Assembly (NCBI GenBank): GCA_000442125.1
Contig: KE546965.1
Coordinates: 2,046,001 to 2,110,000 of the forward strand
Length of the DNA stretch: 64,000 nt
Direction of reading: 5' to 3'
DNA from: Opeltia flavorubescens
Lineage: Eukaryota > Ascomycota > Lecanoromycetes > Teloschistales > Teloschistaceae
A model generated the notes under the pieces. It saw only the letters and a program-made list of their open reading frames with translations, ran no database searches and was not told the DNA's origin. The position numbers and the translations under genes were made by a program. How positions within the stretch are numbered: position 1 is the stretch's first letter; every line of letters starts with the position of its first letter. Positions 1 through 12,007 of the stretch are shown piece after piece.

Positions 1-1
1 T

Positions 2-178
2 GCGAAGGCGTTGGGATTGAGGCATTTGAGTCTAGTTCAGCGATACTCGCGTCTGGAGTATCAAGCTTTTCAGTTGAAGCTTTGGGGGGACTTGGATGAG
101 AAACTGAGCTTCCCAATATCGAAGAGTTGGGATTTGATTTCGCTAATAGCTTTCGTGAGGCCATTTCACGTCCTGTAG
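2..178 (+). CDS. Possible 3' end of a gene cut by the left window edge
   Basis: Reading frame 2 is open from the first base to a TAG at 176-178 (58 codons), with a protein-like composition: a run of L, R, Y, W and F including RYSRLEYQAFQLKLWGDL and later SWDLISLIAFVRPF. The other forward frames are soon closed (TGA near 100 in frame 1). There is no start inside the window, so it would be the last exon of a plus-strand gene beginning further left. I do not recognise the family. It could also be a chance open stretch, since 177 bp is short. Confidence 0.4.
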   Translation, partial: AKALGLRHLSLVQRYSRLEYQAFQLKLWGDLDEKLSFPISKSWDLISLIAFVRPFHVL

Positions 179-1636
179 ATTACAGTATGGTTATTGACAG
201 TGGCTCCGGAAAATTCGACCCTGGTTGCAGACGCTCTTGGCGGAACGCCTTGGGCAAAGGGTTTGCATGCATAGCACAACCATGATTTGTGCTTGGCTCT
301 GCATGACTTCGATCAGATGCGTGATCCATAGCTGTCATATATTGACTTGGTCGACAAGGAGGAAGAGCAGACAGCAACTTCCTTGAGTACTTCGAGTGCC
401 GAGGTTCCCATTCCTATTCGGAATTAGGATGGCCAGCTCGCAACCACATCGAGGAGGAAATTTGTGTGAAAGAGCATCTAAAAAGCATCGTTCGATAGAA
501 GGTGTGGGAGCGGCTCTCGTAACTAGAGCTGATCCTTATGTGACCCGATTGCGGTCTTGAAATCCCATCGCGACCAGAGCTCCTAAGACTTCATTTCACG
601 TGACACACGGTGGCCATGTTCTTGGGAGCAGCTGCTGCAAAGATCATCTTTGGAAACTTGTTCACGTCCTCTTCCTCCGTGCTTCTCCAAGCTGACTTTT
701 CTCGAGCGGCATATCACAAGAACATCCTTGTCATACATAAGTCACTTCATAGCCTGGCTTACGCAAGTAGAAAGATGATCTATCATAAATAAGCCAGCTG
801 TTTCTGCATGTCTTGTTTCGAAGCGTTGCAATGGAGCTTTGAGTCTTAATGATGTGCGGAAACATTCTTCTGTTTTAGCTTTTGTTTCCGTTACAATGTA
901 TCTTTGCCTTTCTTTCAATCGTAAACTGAACGAGGAGAGTTTCGGGAGCAATTGACCATTTGAATACCATCTTGTTCTTCGCCCGAGGAAGTAACGCCAG
1001 CACCGTACGCCCAGTGTTCCTTCGAGTGGTAGGGCATTCGTATCAATGCCAAATCGATGTAGCGAGTGCAGGGCTTAGCATTTGATGGGATTGGTGAAAT
1101 AATCAACAATCATCGAGTACTTGGTTTTGATTTTGAAAAGGAATCCCTGGCTCAACTATCCTTACATTCATTTGGTTCGCACTTCGACTGCCGAGGACTC
1201 GTACACTTAAAGCGTGAATATTGCGGAACCAAATGGCATTTTCTACCAGATCCGCATCTAAATCATCAACCACGGAAATATGCAAAGCAGAACGGATACC
1301 TGCATTACCGTTCCTCGCGACCCGGCGCATATATTCTAGAGAAGGATGGCCACGTTTTTGCGCCAATCATACAAGCGCTTCCTTTCGGAATATATCTTTC
1401 CTGCACATGCACGACTCACCAATTCACGTTGCTGGAATATCTCTTGCTCAATCTCGAAAAATCTAGACAGCCGACCAAGAATGCTGTCCTGTCGAGTCAG
1501 CCATTCTCTAGCGCTCCTCTTCCTCACTATAACCTTGATATCCGGAACAGCAGCACGGATTCTCCCAATAAATCTCGCACACTCTCACACAGGACTTGAA
1601 GTCAACTCTTCTAACATTCTCTCCTTCCGCCGTACC
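179..1636. other. Intergenic, no supported gene
   Basis: I see no convincing gene. Open stretches here (for example 1066-1599) lack an ATG start, show no family resemblance and have no clean splice sites. The last few hundred bases are pyrimidine-rich and probably hold the promoter and 5' UTR of the gene starting at 1637. Confidence 0.5.
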
Positions 1637-2213
1637 ATGGCTGCCGCAGTCCTCTTCATCCACGAAACCAATCCCCATGCTCAGCTCAATCGCATTGAAG
1701 CCACCTCCCCACGCGGCCCGACGCTCAATTCCGAATCTCTAACCGACATCAGCCTATACTTCGCTCTTCCCAGTCCTCCCAGTCCTTTCCATATCCCACC
1801 AAGCACTATTCGACTGGCGTCGCGCCCGGACGCCACAGTATGGGGTGAATGGCAACCTCTGCAGTATCTACCAGGTAAATTCTTCAAACTGCATCCGTTC
1901 TTATCAGGGCTGTTATCGCAGCCACGAATAATCCCTAGGAATGGAATGCTAACACCAAAATCAATGTGTAGACCAGCGACCTCCGAGCGAGCAAGGCCTG
2001 GGCGATATATTAACCAGTGATATCGAGCAGGTTTTAATGGCAATGAGGAACGCAGGTGAGAGAGGATCATTCGAAGCGCTTGATATAGTCAGGGAGGAGG
2101 GGATGACAGAAGTCTGGTGGCAGTGGCAGATGAGTTCGAGCAGAAAAGGATGGGTCTGGGTGGGTGATGAGAGTGGGAATGTCGAGGAAGAACCAATATC
2201 TTCCTTGGAGTAA
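1637..2213 (+). CDS. Small uncharacterised protein (159 aa), two exons
   Basis: Exons 1637-1874 and 1972-2213. The intron starts GTAAAT, holds a GCTAACA branch site and ends GTAG; joining in phase 1 keeps the frame to a TAA at 2211. The product begins MAAAVLFIHETNPHAQLN, has a proline/serine-rich middle (SPPSPFHIPPS) and a tryptophan-rich C-terminal part (EVWWQWQMSSSRKGWVWVG) with an acidic end. No signal peptide or membrane helix is seen. I do not recognise the family. The combination of a branch site, matched phases and a tryptophan-rich conserved-looking core makes a real gene likely. Confidence 0.65.
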
Positions 2214-5200
2214 TTGTCTGTCCAACGGGCTATATCATAATAATATTGTCTCTGAACAGTTGCTTTACAAATTGAAAAGTGTACCGCTACGTTCTCGTGC
2301 AGCTGTAATAGAATTGGAAGGTGAGCGCCCGAGTACAATAGGTGTTGGGCATGGCTTGCAATTTGTAGATTGAAATCTAAATTGCCTTTGGCTTACCGTC
2401 AGAGACCCGGAATACATACTCAAGGTTCCCGATTTGAGAATAGTAATTCGCGTTATCAGTTATTGTGGTACTTTTGCTTCAGCTCCAAAACTATTATTGG
2501 TCATGGTTCCTTCTCAAGGTTGCAAGAAAAGCTGCTCTAATTTCTGGAATTATCTTATCAAGGACTGGCATATAGTATTATCGTATGGATTCTCAACAAA
2601 CACACCACGCCGGGGGCAGCCAATACTCTTTACGAGACGATGATGCATTGCTCAACCATGATCACCAGAGAAAAGCGCACATTGGTGACAGATCCTTTTC
2701 TGTCATTGAACTTTCGTAGCAAAATCATGTACATGAGCGCACCAAAATCTAATTGACCAAGTAATGATCTAGTCGTGATAAGGCTGACTCGTGAAAGGAG
2801 CTCTGTGGCCGTGTGAGTCAGAAACAAATGTGAGGTACCGAGAGCTTCTACAGGAGATCACTAGATTGTCTACTTAATGTCACTGCAATACTACAATTTA
2901 ACGTTCGACCTATGGGATAGATAGGCTTTCGCACTGAGTTAACCTGTACTCTCTAGTGATTGGACATCACTTTACACTCTTTCCTGGGTCTTCGTGCGCA
3001 ATCTATGTCTGCTTGATGAGATCTGCTCTTGACTGGGCTTGCAAAATGCTGTCATATTTTCCAGGAAAACTCATGAAACCTAGGTCTATCAAGAAAAAAA
3101 AGGTTCGTGGTTACCGTCCAAGGATAGGAGCGGTCTATCGTACCGAAGCATTTGTAAGACTTATGTAGTATTTTCTACATTTTACCAACTTTATTCGCAA
3201 TCGTCTGTAGATTGACATTGTTTGTCGATGTTAAAGACGGGGACCGTGGTGTTGTCCGGCCCGAGATGATGATTGCGAATCAGCTGTCGCGTGTGATTCG
3301 CTCATGTCTGTGCATAGGAAATTGTATAGGAGCCCGAGTCTGTTGAAGAATTCCATGCCACAACTATACTCCAGCGTCACTAGAAGCAATGTTATACCTC
3401 ACCGCATGTCTCCAGTCTTCTCAAGATCTTTCGCTGTCTGCCGAATCTTCATTTCAACCCTCTTCCTCTTCTTCGACTTATTCATAGGCGCTCCTACTTT
3501 GAGCAGATTAATAAATATCAATCCTGACAAATTCTCGTGATAAAATAGGGAGTTCTACTATTAGGGCCCCCTACCCATGCGAAATGGTTTGCTCATGAAC
3601 ATGAGTAAGTGCTTCCATCTTTTGCAAAATTCCACGTCAAGAAACATGGATTGGACATCAAAGAAGCCGAATCGTGGAGAGGAAATTGAAACTTGTACCA
3701 AGCGGCGCAGGATATGCAAGCTCAACAAAGATATAATATAAAGTATATTTACGAGGCGTGTAGCAAACTAAAGCATAGCCGTCAAAAGGGAACGAACGAA
3801 GTGGAAGTTAGGTTTGACGATGATATACAACATCAGACATAATGCTACCATTGACTCTCTTATATGACCAAAGCCCCTTCGACATGTTCTGCGACGTATC
3901 CTTCTTCGCTTGGTGAGGAAACCACCACTGGTAAGCCACCCTCCTGAAGATCATTGAGTGTTCCCGAAACGGGCCCTTCGGACATGTTCCTCTACGTTGT
4001 TGCCAGCTATGCTTTAGCACTTTCGTGGCCGGCTCTTCCGAACATGACCTCTCCAGTGTTTGGTGGCGAAAGAAGTCCCGTTGCCTCGACACGTCGTTTT
4101 CGCCTCCTTGTACGTGGTTTTCAACTGTTCCTTGACCGCTAGAAGCAAATTGTTCTAGTAAAACATAGAGGCTTTGTATATATTGGTGATGTAGATTCTT
4201 CAATGAATCCTACAAGTGTCCTAAGTTGACCTAGGTTAACTATAGAGTTAAGATGTAAGCAACAAATAATTAAGATGTCGGGCACGAGATTCTCCTTGGT
4301 GACCAGAAGAAGTCCTGGCCCATTTTGATGCTCACGGAAGAGATTTAAAAATTGACTATATAAAAGAATCTTTATTTAACTATGTAGCAGACCCGCCTCC
4401 CTGTCCATTTTTCAAAAACATTTTTCTTCTCTGGAGACCCCGATCATTTGGATACCATCGACTGCAGTCAGCAAAAAGAGATAAGCATGGGGAAGAAGTA
4501 AGGAAAGCACATGATTTGGACGTTTTGAAAGGCAATGCCAAAGCATGAATCGAAGAACAAGCCATGAAGCCATTGGCAAATGAGAGAAGTTGATCTCTTC
4601 CATGATGTTAAGAACACCCCGCAAGATTTCGGTAAGTGAACGGCCAATCTCAGGCTTTTTAAACTTGAGAGTCGGGAGACAAGCAATCTGATAGACCCCT
4701 CAAGAAAGAGATAGGAGAACCATTCGAGACTAATACTTCCTGAAAGACAGGGTTGCGCATTTAGAAAGTGAGCTGTTTTTAAATCTATGAGCGGCTTAGC
4801 AGAAGCTTGATAAAAGAATCCCAGACAAAGCAACATAGATGTGAAGGTAGCGTCAACGAGCAAGAACACAGGTCTGTTGAATCACCACTGTCGCATGGGT
4901 GTAGAATCGATGCGATTATATTTACTGAGAGAATGTATGACTGATCGCGGTCTAGTCTGATATACTGCTGACGTTGAATGTTTCAAGACTGGACTAGAAG
5001 ACTTGTCTAATTTTGAAGATTCTTGTGGAGTATGTAGCTGTTCTCGAACTTGTGGCGTATTATGCATGGCATAGGCATGTAGCTGACCAATGTCTGTGAG
5101 AGTTACAATTATCCAGGAGCTGAATGTCGTGCCATGAAGAGTCTGCTACAAGATCTTGGTTTGCATGGGAGCGCTGTGGCTGTTCTCTGTAGAATATATC

Positions 5201-7307
5201 GGCTGGCTTACAATGAAGAAGAGGGTCTGCCGCTGTTTGGAGAGCCCAGGCATTGATTGCTAAGCTGAGATGATAGCTCGATTGTGACTGGGAAAGAACG
5301 AGTACGCAAGTCTCGAATTCGGAATCGCTTACTAATAGAATCTGGACTTGGACATTTTTGGGTGAACCAGTAACTTAATCATACGCCTGCCGTCCGATCC
5401 GCCTGTGTAGTTTATGTTTCTGCGTCATGTATTTCTGTGGTACAAAATGACGCATACTCCGTATGCTACCTCTGGTATGCGAGTGCCTCAACACCATCAA
5501 GTATGCAGGGCATTAGGCTTGTCATACCTGCAACAGCCAGCGCCAAATCCGGGCGTGTTCTTCTTCATCAAACCTCTTATCACCAGCACTTTGGGGGCCT
5601 TTTCTCATGAAGACCAATGAAGCGTTCGGTGTGGGACATCATCTCCTTCTAATCGGATGCTCGCAAGCGATGGTGTCTGACACTCTAGGTCTGGTCGATA
5701 GATATGACCAGATAGAGCGAGCGGCCCTCTGCGAAGGGGCTGCATGTCGCTGTCGTGACTTCAACACTCTTTATTCAGCCATGCATCTGCTGTCCCACGA
5801 TTATATCGAGGCACGGTAGCACCTGTAGCCATTGATTTCTAAGTCTCATTTCGAAGCAGTGCACGTCAAAGACGGGGATCTGAGCAAGACTCTACAGGAC
5901 GCAAAGTTACCAGCGGAATCTGTGCAAGTGATTGTTTTTTCCAAGATTGCAGTCCATGCAAGGTGGCCGAGAGTTCCAGGCAAGGCTTAGGGCGTTTCAT
6001 AGTCGCCGGGAGTACGGAACACCGCAGGGATCGACGGCCCCTAATCTTGGGCGGAGGAGCCTCCAGCTTTTGGCTTGCGGGCTTGACGGGCTACTCAATC
6101 ACCGTAACGTCATAGACCTGTTGGGCCAACTTTGCAAAGGTATCAATCTACCGACGGTGACAATGGTCAAATTCAGCTATCACGCAATGCAGTCCAAAGT
6201 GGCATTTATCTGACAGAATGCCTGTCACACTCGGCGGATCTACCTCCATCAGTGCATGGACAAGTAAGGAAGTGGCTCCTCAAACTTGGTGGACCATCGC
6301 GAAGATCCAGATTAACCAGGTGTGCCTCAGCCATGTGGACCAGGAACTTGCGACAGAGGCTCTTAAGCTGCACTGTGCCGTTTTCGGGTCCTCCCTTACC
6401 TAAAACTTTCTGATATCGGACACCTTGATGCTGTGAACCATTCCGACGGCCAAAGATTGGTGTACCTTGCGTGCTTTCCTACTTCCACGCCGTCACACTA
6501 TTTGGATAGCGGCTTCAACCCAAACCTTTTCAGGTCGATGCTAGTCCATTCTGACTGAGTAGTCAACTGAAATCCGGCCTCCCCGTGTATGATTGACCGC
6601 ATGGCCACGCTTCAGTCTCCGACTCTATGGACTCCATGAGTCTTAGACGAATTGGATAACATGGCAAAGCTGACCTTGGATTGGTTCATGTGGCTGCAAT
6701 GTAACCAGAGAACCACAGCTTGCGTTGGTCTGTGCGGAATCAAGGAAAGTCCCAGCGGCGTCTTTGGTTCATGACATTTCCCAAGTCATGATCTTTAGGT
6801 GCTGGTCATGCCTCTCGATTTCTTCTTCTCCCATCATCATCCGATGTTCTTTCCATCTTTTGTTTTGGAAACGTGATCATAAGTGTTGACAAAGCACCTG
6901 AAACTTTATCCCCATCATAATCATACCCGATGGACTGATGTCAGAAGCCTTCATTTCGCATCCCCACAGCGGAACAATGTACGCGCCATTACGTTATAAT
7001 CCAAAAATTGAGAGTAGCAGAAGCTTTTCGTCCATCTAATTGGCCTCAAACACGGGACATTCTCCATTAAGGATTGTGGGATTGGCGGACCGTGTTGATT
7101 GGTTGAACGGTCACTTCCGCATCTGGTAATGCTTTGAAGAGAGTTCAACAACATACATCAACATTGAAGTCCCCTGGAGGGGCATAATCAACATTTTTGC
7201 ACGGTCAAGGTGGGAGGAGGAGGGGATCGCATTCTTTACAGCTCGAACCCGCTGTCAGGTTGACTGTATCCGGGACGACTCACGACTCATCAGCAACGAC
7301 GACCACC
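2214..7307. other. Five-kilobase gene-poor region
   Basis: No supported gene. Short open stretches near 3.8-4.2 kb and 4.5-4.9 kb (minus) have no ATG at a sensible place or no recognisable content. Between about 5.4 and 6.8 kb several overlapping plus-strand frames stay open for 60-93 codons and their composition looks more protein-like than the rest, which may mark a decayed gene, but no family is recognisable. The last 200 bp before 7308 should hold the promoter of the receptor gene. Confidence 0.4.
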
Positions 7308-8934
7308 ATGCCTCTCACACAAGCACAGACAAATGCACTGGCGACCACCGAACGCGTCGTCTCGGTATTCAGCATCGTCGGCATTTTCTTCATCCTTTTC
7401 ACCTTTTACTTCCTCAAATCATTCCACAAGCCGATCAACAGACTCATATTCTTCGCGGCTTTTGGGAATCTTGGCATGAACCTTGCCTGCCTGATTGCTG
7501 AAGATGGCATTTCCAGTGGACCTACCTCCGGATTGTGTACCTTCCAAGCATTTCTGATCCAGATGTGAGACCCTCCCAAGTGTTGGGGAAGGAGAGTCGA
7601 GGTGTGCTAATGACCTATCCTCGTAGGTTTCTCGGTGTCGATGCATTCTGGGCTTGTTGCATGGCGTGGAACGTATATCTTGCCTTTTTCCACAAGTATA
7701 CTGCGCGCCAACTACGAGAACTGGACAAATGGTACCTGCTCGGCTGCTACGGGGCGTCGTTTGTACCAGCGTTGACCCTCGTCTTCGTTAACACGGCTCG
7801 ACGGGGAAGGGTCTACGGCAATGCAATCGTAGGCTTTACCAGCCTACCCTGCCCGAAGCAGTTACTGATACAATCTAGCTCTGGTGCTGGATAACCATCA
7901 AATGGGATTTCCTCCGCATTGCTCTACTCTATGGCATAGTCTGGTATGTCCCCATTGCTTCGTACCCTCAAACAATCATATTATACTAATCACTTTCTCC
8001 GAAACTCAGGCTTGGCATAGTCTTCGCCTTCGCAATCTACATCAAAGCTGGCCACGTAATCTACAAACGCCGTGACACCCTCCGCGGTTTCCTCAACCCT
8101 CTCAACGAACACCCCTTCATGACTGGCATAGTCACAACCTCCATCGACATCACCATCGAACACGTCACTTCGCCTTCTGAAGCCTCGACCAACAATGCCA
8201 ACGTTTTTGACAAGGACTTCGACCCCGCTTCCAATGCCAACGCCCAGCTGGATGAGTTCCATCCATATATCGTCAATGTCGAGGCGCCTGAGCGGAAGCC
8301 GTCGGGCGTAAGGAAAATGACAAGGGAGGTTGCGAGGAAGGAGACGACGAACAAGGGTGCATGGCTGTACGCACGTGTGGCATTCTTGTTCTTTCTCTCG
8401 ATGCTGATCATCTGGGTACGTCTTCAAAACTCTCACATCATCCCCACTTCAACCATCCTGCCCAGAACACTCACTAATAGTCCTCGAACCAAACAGATTC
8501 CTTCCTCCGCCAACCGTGTCTACGCCCTCGCCCACCCCGACCGCATCAACTACCCTCTGAACCTTGTCTCTGCCCTCGTACTCCCCGCCCAGGGCTTCCT
8601 AAACGCAATCGTCTACATCATCACCTCCCAAACCGCCATGCGACAACTCCTCGCCTCCATTCGCGGGAGAGAAAGAGTGCCCTGGCGAGACGACCTCTTC
8701 GCTTGGCGCCACAGGATGGCACGTCATAGTAGAGGCCCTTCGAGGGAAAGGATCGGGAGCGGTAGTCCAAGAGACGTGGAAGTCCAACTTGAGTTGTCGG
8801 ATCTGGAGAAGAAGATTGGTGGCGGCAAAGGTACGATGGGGAAGAAGGTGTGGGGAAAACGGAGTCTGGGTGGGTATAGCGAAAGGAGCAGTGAGGTGAA
8901 TGTCCCTATCATGGCGCACACGCGTTCCGGTTAG
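7308..8934 (+). CDS. cAMP-receptor-like seven-helix GPCR (455 aa)
   Basis: Exons 7308-7564, 7627-7828, 7879-7943, 8010-8415 and 8497-8934; all introns are GT..AG and the phases agree. The start is the MPLTQAQ methionine, the first before helix 1. Seven hydrophobic segments are visible: roughly residues 17-36, 43-65, 82-106, 118-137, 158-188, 292-310 and 331-355. Between helices 5 and 6 lies a long loop of about 100 residues. The hallmarks are IYIKAGHVIYKRR at the end of helix 5 and IPSSANRVYAL after helix 6, as in the fungal cAMP receptor-like class (Dicty_CAR/Git3-like; the GprH/GprI group in Aspergillus). The polar tail is basic and probably cytosolic. The role, sensing an unknown ligand and signalling through heterotrimeric G proteins, is inferred from the family. 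The fourth intron (8416-8496, 81 bp) has no stop and is a multiple of three. Confidence 0.85.
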
Positions 8935-9378
8935 ACGATTGTTGTTGGGGGTGCAAGGCGCTATGATAGATTGGGGTGACGAGGGTGTTTCTTTTGGAAA
9001 AATTCAAGAGGGCGTACGACTCCCCGGATTGGGAAGGTTGGTGAATATCGATACCCGGGCTGCTTTCCAGCTGAAATGGATTATGATGATGATGAATTCT
9101 TGAAAATTGCTGTTGGTTGATCTGGTTGGGTGTTGCGTGAATGATATGCGAATTTTGCATGTCCTTCGAGAGATTTTGTATCCTGCTTAACGGATCCCGA
9201 CGATGCCGTGTATGCTCCTCTTCTAGTCTCCGAGTAGTTCCTCTCTTTGTCTCTCGCGCTTTATGATTGAACCTCAGTCTTGTCGCGACCTCGTACCCCT
9301 TCACTGGATTCTCCCATCGTCGTTGTTCCTATTGCACCGTGATATGCTGCACTTGGTTCCATAGGATCAACCGTATCG
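8935..9378. other. Convergent 3' spacer
   Basis: Between the receptor gene (plus) and the HhH gene (minus). It should hold both 3' UTRs. A short ATGATGATGAAT repeat lies near 9084-9096. No gene seen. Confidence 0.5.
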
Positions 9379-10343
9379 TCAGACCTTCCTGCGCTTCGAC
9401 CGGCGTCGTTGTTTCGGATTGTCATCTTCCACCGAAGCCGCATCCCTAGGCGTAGCAGCAGCAGCATCATCATCTTCCTTAATCTTCCCACCACTAATCT
9501 CACCGTCTCCCTCCCCGACCCCCTCCAAAAGCCCCAGCCCATCCCTCTTCGAAATGGCAAAAGCCGCCCTCTCCACATCCACAGCCCTGACAGCTTTCCC
9601 ACTCTCCTCCTCCAACCTCTCCCTCAACTGCGTCGTCTTCTCAAACACAGATTCGTATTCCTTAGCCGTATATTTGATTTTCCTCTCCCATCCCTGCCCC
9701 TCACCCTGGATCTTCTTCCTTCTTTTCTTGGAAAGATTCACACTCTCGTCATCATCATCATCATCCTCCTCTTCCCAATGTAACCATCTGAACAGCTCAT
9801 CTGAGAAAAACGGTACGGTCTCGGGGTCGTAGCATGAAAGGATTAGGGATGCAGTCGCAGGGCCAATGCCCTTGAGCGTGCAAAGTGTGGCGATTGCTTT
9901 TTTGTGGACGGGGAAGGGGGCAGAGACGTAGGTGGAGAAGGCGGAGGAGGTTTGTTTTCGGACTTCGGCGGCGGGGTTGGAGCCGACGAGTTTGGAGAGG
10001 CTGGGGCGGAAGGTGCCGAATTTTCTGGTGTTTGCTTTTGTGTAAGCGCATGTGGTGATATGATATGCTGGAGGCGATGATTTGCTTGCTCGCAATCTTT
10101 GGGTAGAGAAGAGGGTTTGAGGAGGGGATGGACGTACAGTTTCCATTCGACAAGGCTTTGGAGTTCTGCTTTCTCGAGAAAGGCCTCACCTGCCGTCCTT
10201 CTTTCGACGATGGTTTCAGGAATATCGCTGTAGCGGATGGGCTCCAGAGGCTGGGTCTTTTCGGGGACATATTGAGGGTAGTTTTCTACAGACTTGATAT
10301 AGTCTGAGTAAGATATCTGGCTCGGAGTGAAGCTGGGCTTCAT
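9379..10343 (-). CDS. Helix-hairpin-helix protein with acidic insert (283 aa)
   Basis: Exons 10343-10138 and 10024-9379 with a 113-bp intron (GTACGT..CAG) joined in phase 2, which yields the sequence EWKLKFGTFRPSL across the junction. The N-terminal third (residues 1-110) is compact. Residues about 112-132 form a helix-hairpin-helix with the GIGP hairpin (LCTLKGIGPATASLIL), the DNA-binding element of HhH-GPD glycosylases and other repair proteins. An acidic run (EEEDDDDDDDE) follows near residue 155, then a KKRRKK cluster, a charged helical part and a basic C-terminal end (RRRSKRRK) that could be a nuclear signal. I see no clear catalytic Lys/Asp pair of the HhH-GPD glycosylases. It belongs to a conserved fungal family I know only as uncharacterised; a nuclear DNA-related role is an inference. 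Confidence 0.75.
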
Positions 10344-10499
10344 GACCTGACATACAGATTTTCGAACTGAGAATCAGAGACGACCGACAAATTGATAAGG
10401 CAGCAGACTTGTCGCGACAGATTGTTTACGCGCCAAGAGCATGATGTCACAGCAGCCTTGGAAAGGGTATCGTAATAGCATTCATGTAAAATTACAAAC

Positions 10500-12007
10500 T
10501 TATGGCTTTCCACCAAAAGTCGCCTGAACGAGCGGCTGCAGACCTTTTGTAATGCATTCAGGGCACCTCCAGTCCTTCCACTGATGATCCAGCAGGCCCC
10601 AGGACTCATCATAATCTTGAACTCCATTGCGAACATAGTAGCTACCTCCCAACACCCAAGTCATCCATCCCACATTGTGGTCTGGTAGGATTTCTCTCAA
10701 GCACGATGCGTAAGGCTGCGTGTACTGATCTGGCGACTGACCGAAGCCCCATTCGCTCATGACGAGAGGAAACTCGGTCGTAGTACCAGGGGTTAAACGG
10801 TCAAGCGCACCGAAAGAATTTCTCATGAGTTTCCTCTCTTTGTATGTGCAATTTTTGGTACCTGCGTCATAGTCGTGGACTTCGAGGACGATCTTATTCG
10901 CATAGGCGAACTTATCTTTATCGAAGGTTCGGTTCCCGCCCATGAGCTCACCAGTAAAGATAGGGGCGAGTTGGCTGTCGTAATACATACCGGAGAAAAA
11001 TATGAGTACGTCGGGATTTGCCTTATGGACAGCATCTGCTGCTGCGGTCATACTGTCGTACCACGCCGACCAAGGATCCAACGCGAAACCCGATTGACGC
11101 AATTCATTCCGAAGCCCCATACTGACGAGATTCGGCCAGGACTTTCCCTGTGAGCCAAGATTAATCGACGATGCTCGAGATTCCACCAATTCTTGGTTGC
11201 GTCGTTACTTACGTGATCTGCCATAAAGCCGAGAGCTCGTTTCCACTTTTCTACATCAAAGTACTGGTCACCGAACCAGCCGTTCCCGTCATTAAGAGCA
11301 CAGCACCAGCCAGCCTTGGAGACATGGTTGTCTAGATGGACGTAGATCTGTTGCTTCTCGCACTCTGCTGCTATAGCATCAAATACCTGTCGAGTTAATG
11401 ATGCAGTATTAGGAAGGGCAACAGGGGACCCTTACTTGCAACCTGGTGATATCTGGGGCAAACGATGGGTTATTTTTCATCACAGCATCGAAAACACGCG
11501 TCCCATTGTCAAGACCCAAGACAGTCTGAAAAGACTTTTTGATCTCTACGTCTCCTCCAAGGTCAATAATATCGTCGACCATTTGGACCGCCCAGGTCAG
11601 TCGGATGCTAGAAGTATATGAGTCTGAATGTGTTCAAGCTCGCAAATCTCACTCACGTATTCATGCCGATGCTTTTGATTTTGGCCACAATGTCCGCTAT
11701 GGAAGCAAACTGGAGTCCTTCGGGTATCATGGTATCTGCCGCTCCAGGCCAGTTGACGCCCGCATACGTGAGTCTGTTCCCCTCGGCATTGTTCATCCAG
11801 CGGCCGTCGGTAGTGAAAGGACCGGGAGACCAGCTCTTGACCGGTGGCGAAGATAATAGGACTGCAGGCGGAGGCAGCACGGCCGCCTGGCTAGGTAAAA
11901 ACAAGTTTACACCGCACAATAATGCTATTAACCGGACTCAGTCTCGGAAAACGCATCATTGAAGACTCGAGGTATGGAAGAGACTTACCATATACAAGTC
12001 CATACAT
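10500..12007 (-). CDS. Secreted glycoside hydrolase family 5 enzyme (426 aa)
   Basis: Exons 12007-11989 (19 nt only), 11924-11657, 11607-11436, 11386-11213 and 11147-10500; all joins are GT..AG and in phase. The tiny first exon with a perfect GTAAGT donor supplies the ATG and completes a hydrophobic N-terminus (MYGLVYALLCGVNLFLPSQA), a likely signal peptide. The body shows the GH5 barrel: YAGVNWPGA near the start, then IRLTWAVQ, VHLDNHVS and W-rich segments. Both catalytic glutamates are seen: the acid/base in LRNE (E226) and the nucleophile in SEWGFG (E343). Loops around GWCCALNDGNGWF resemble fungal endoglucanase-type GH5 proteins. It is expected to cleave a beta-1,4- or related glucan outside the cell; the exact substrate cannot be told. 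The stop lies 156 bp from the HhH gene start on the same strand. Confidence 0.85.

Noticed and set aside
1066-1599. 177-codon open stretch on the plus strand
   Set aside because: It begins with GTG, no ATG gives a comparable length and no family motif is visible; probably chance.
4468-4869. 133-codon hydrophobic open stretch on the minus strand
   Set aside because: L/S/F-rich composition of a chance frame, no motif, no neighbouring exon signals.
9400-9832. Plus-strand serine/leucine-rich ORFs opposite the HhH gene
   Set aside because: Antisense shadow of the acidic and basic runs of the minus-strand protein.
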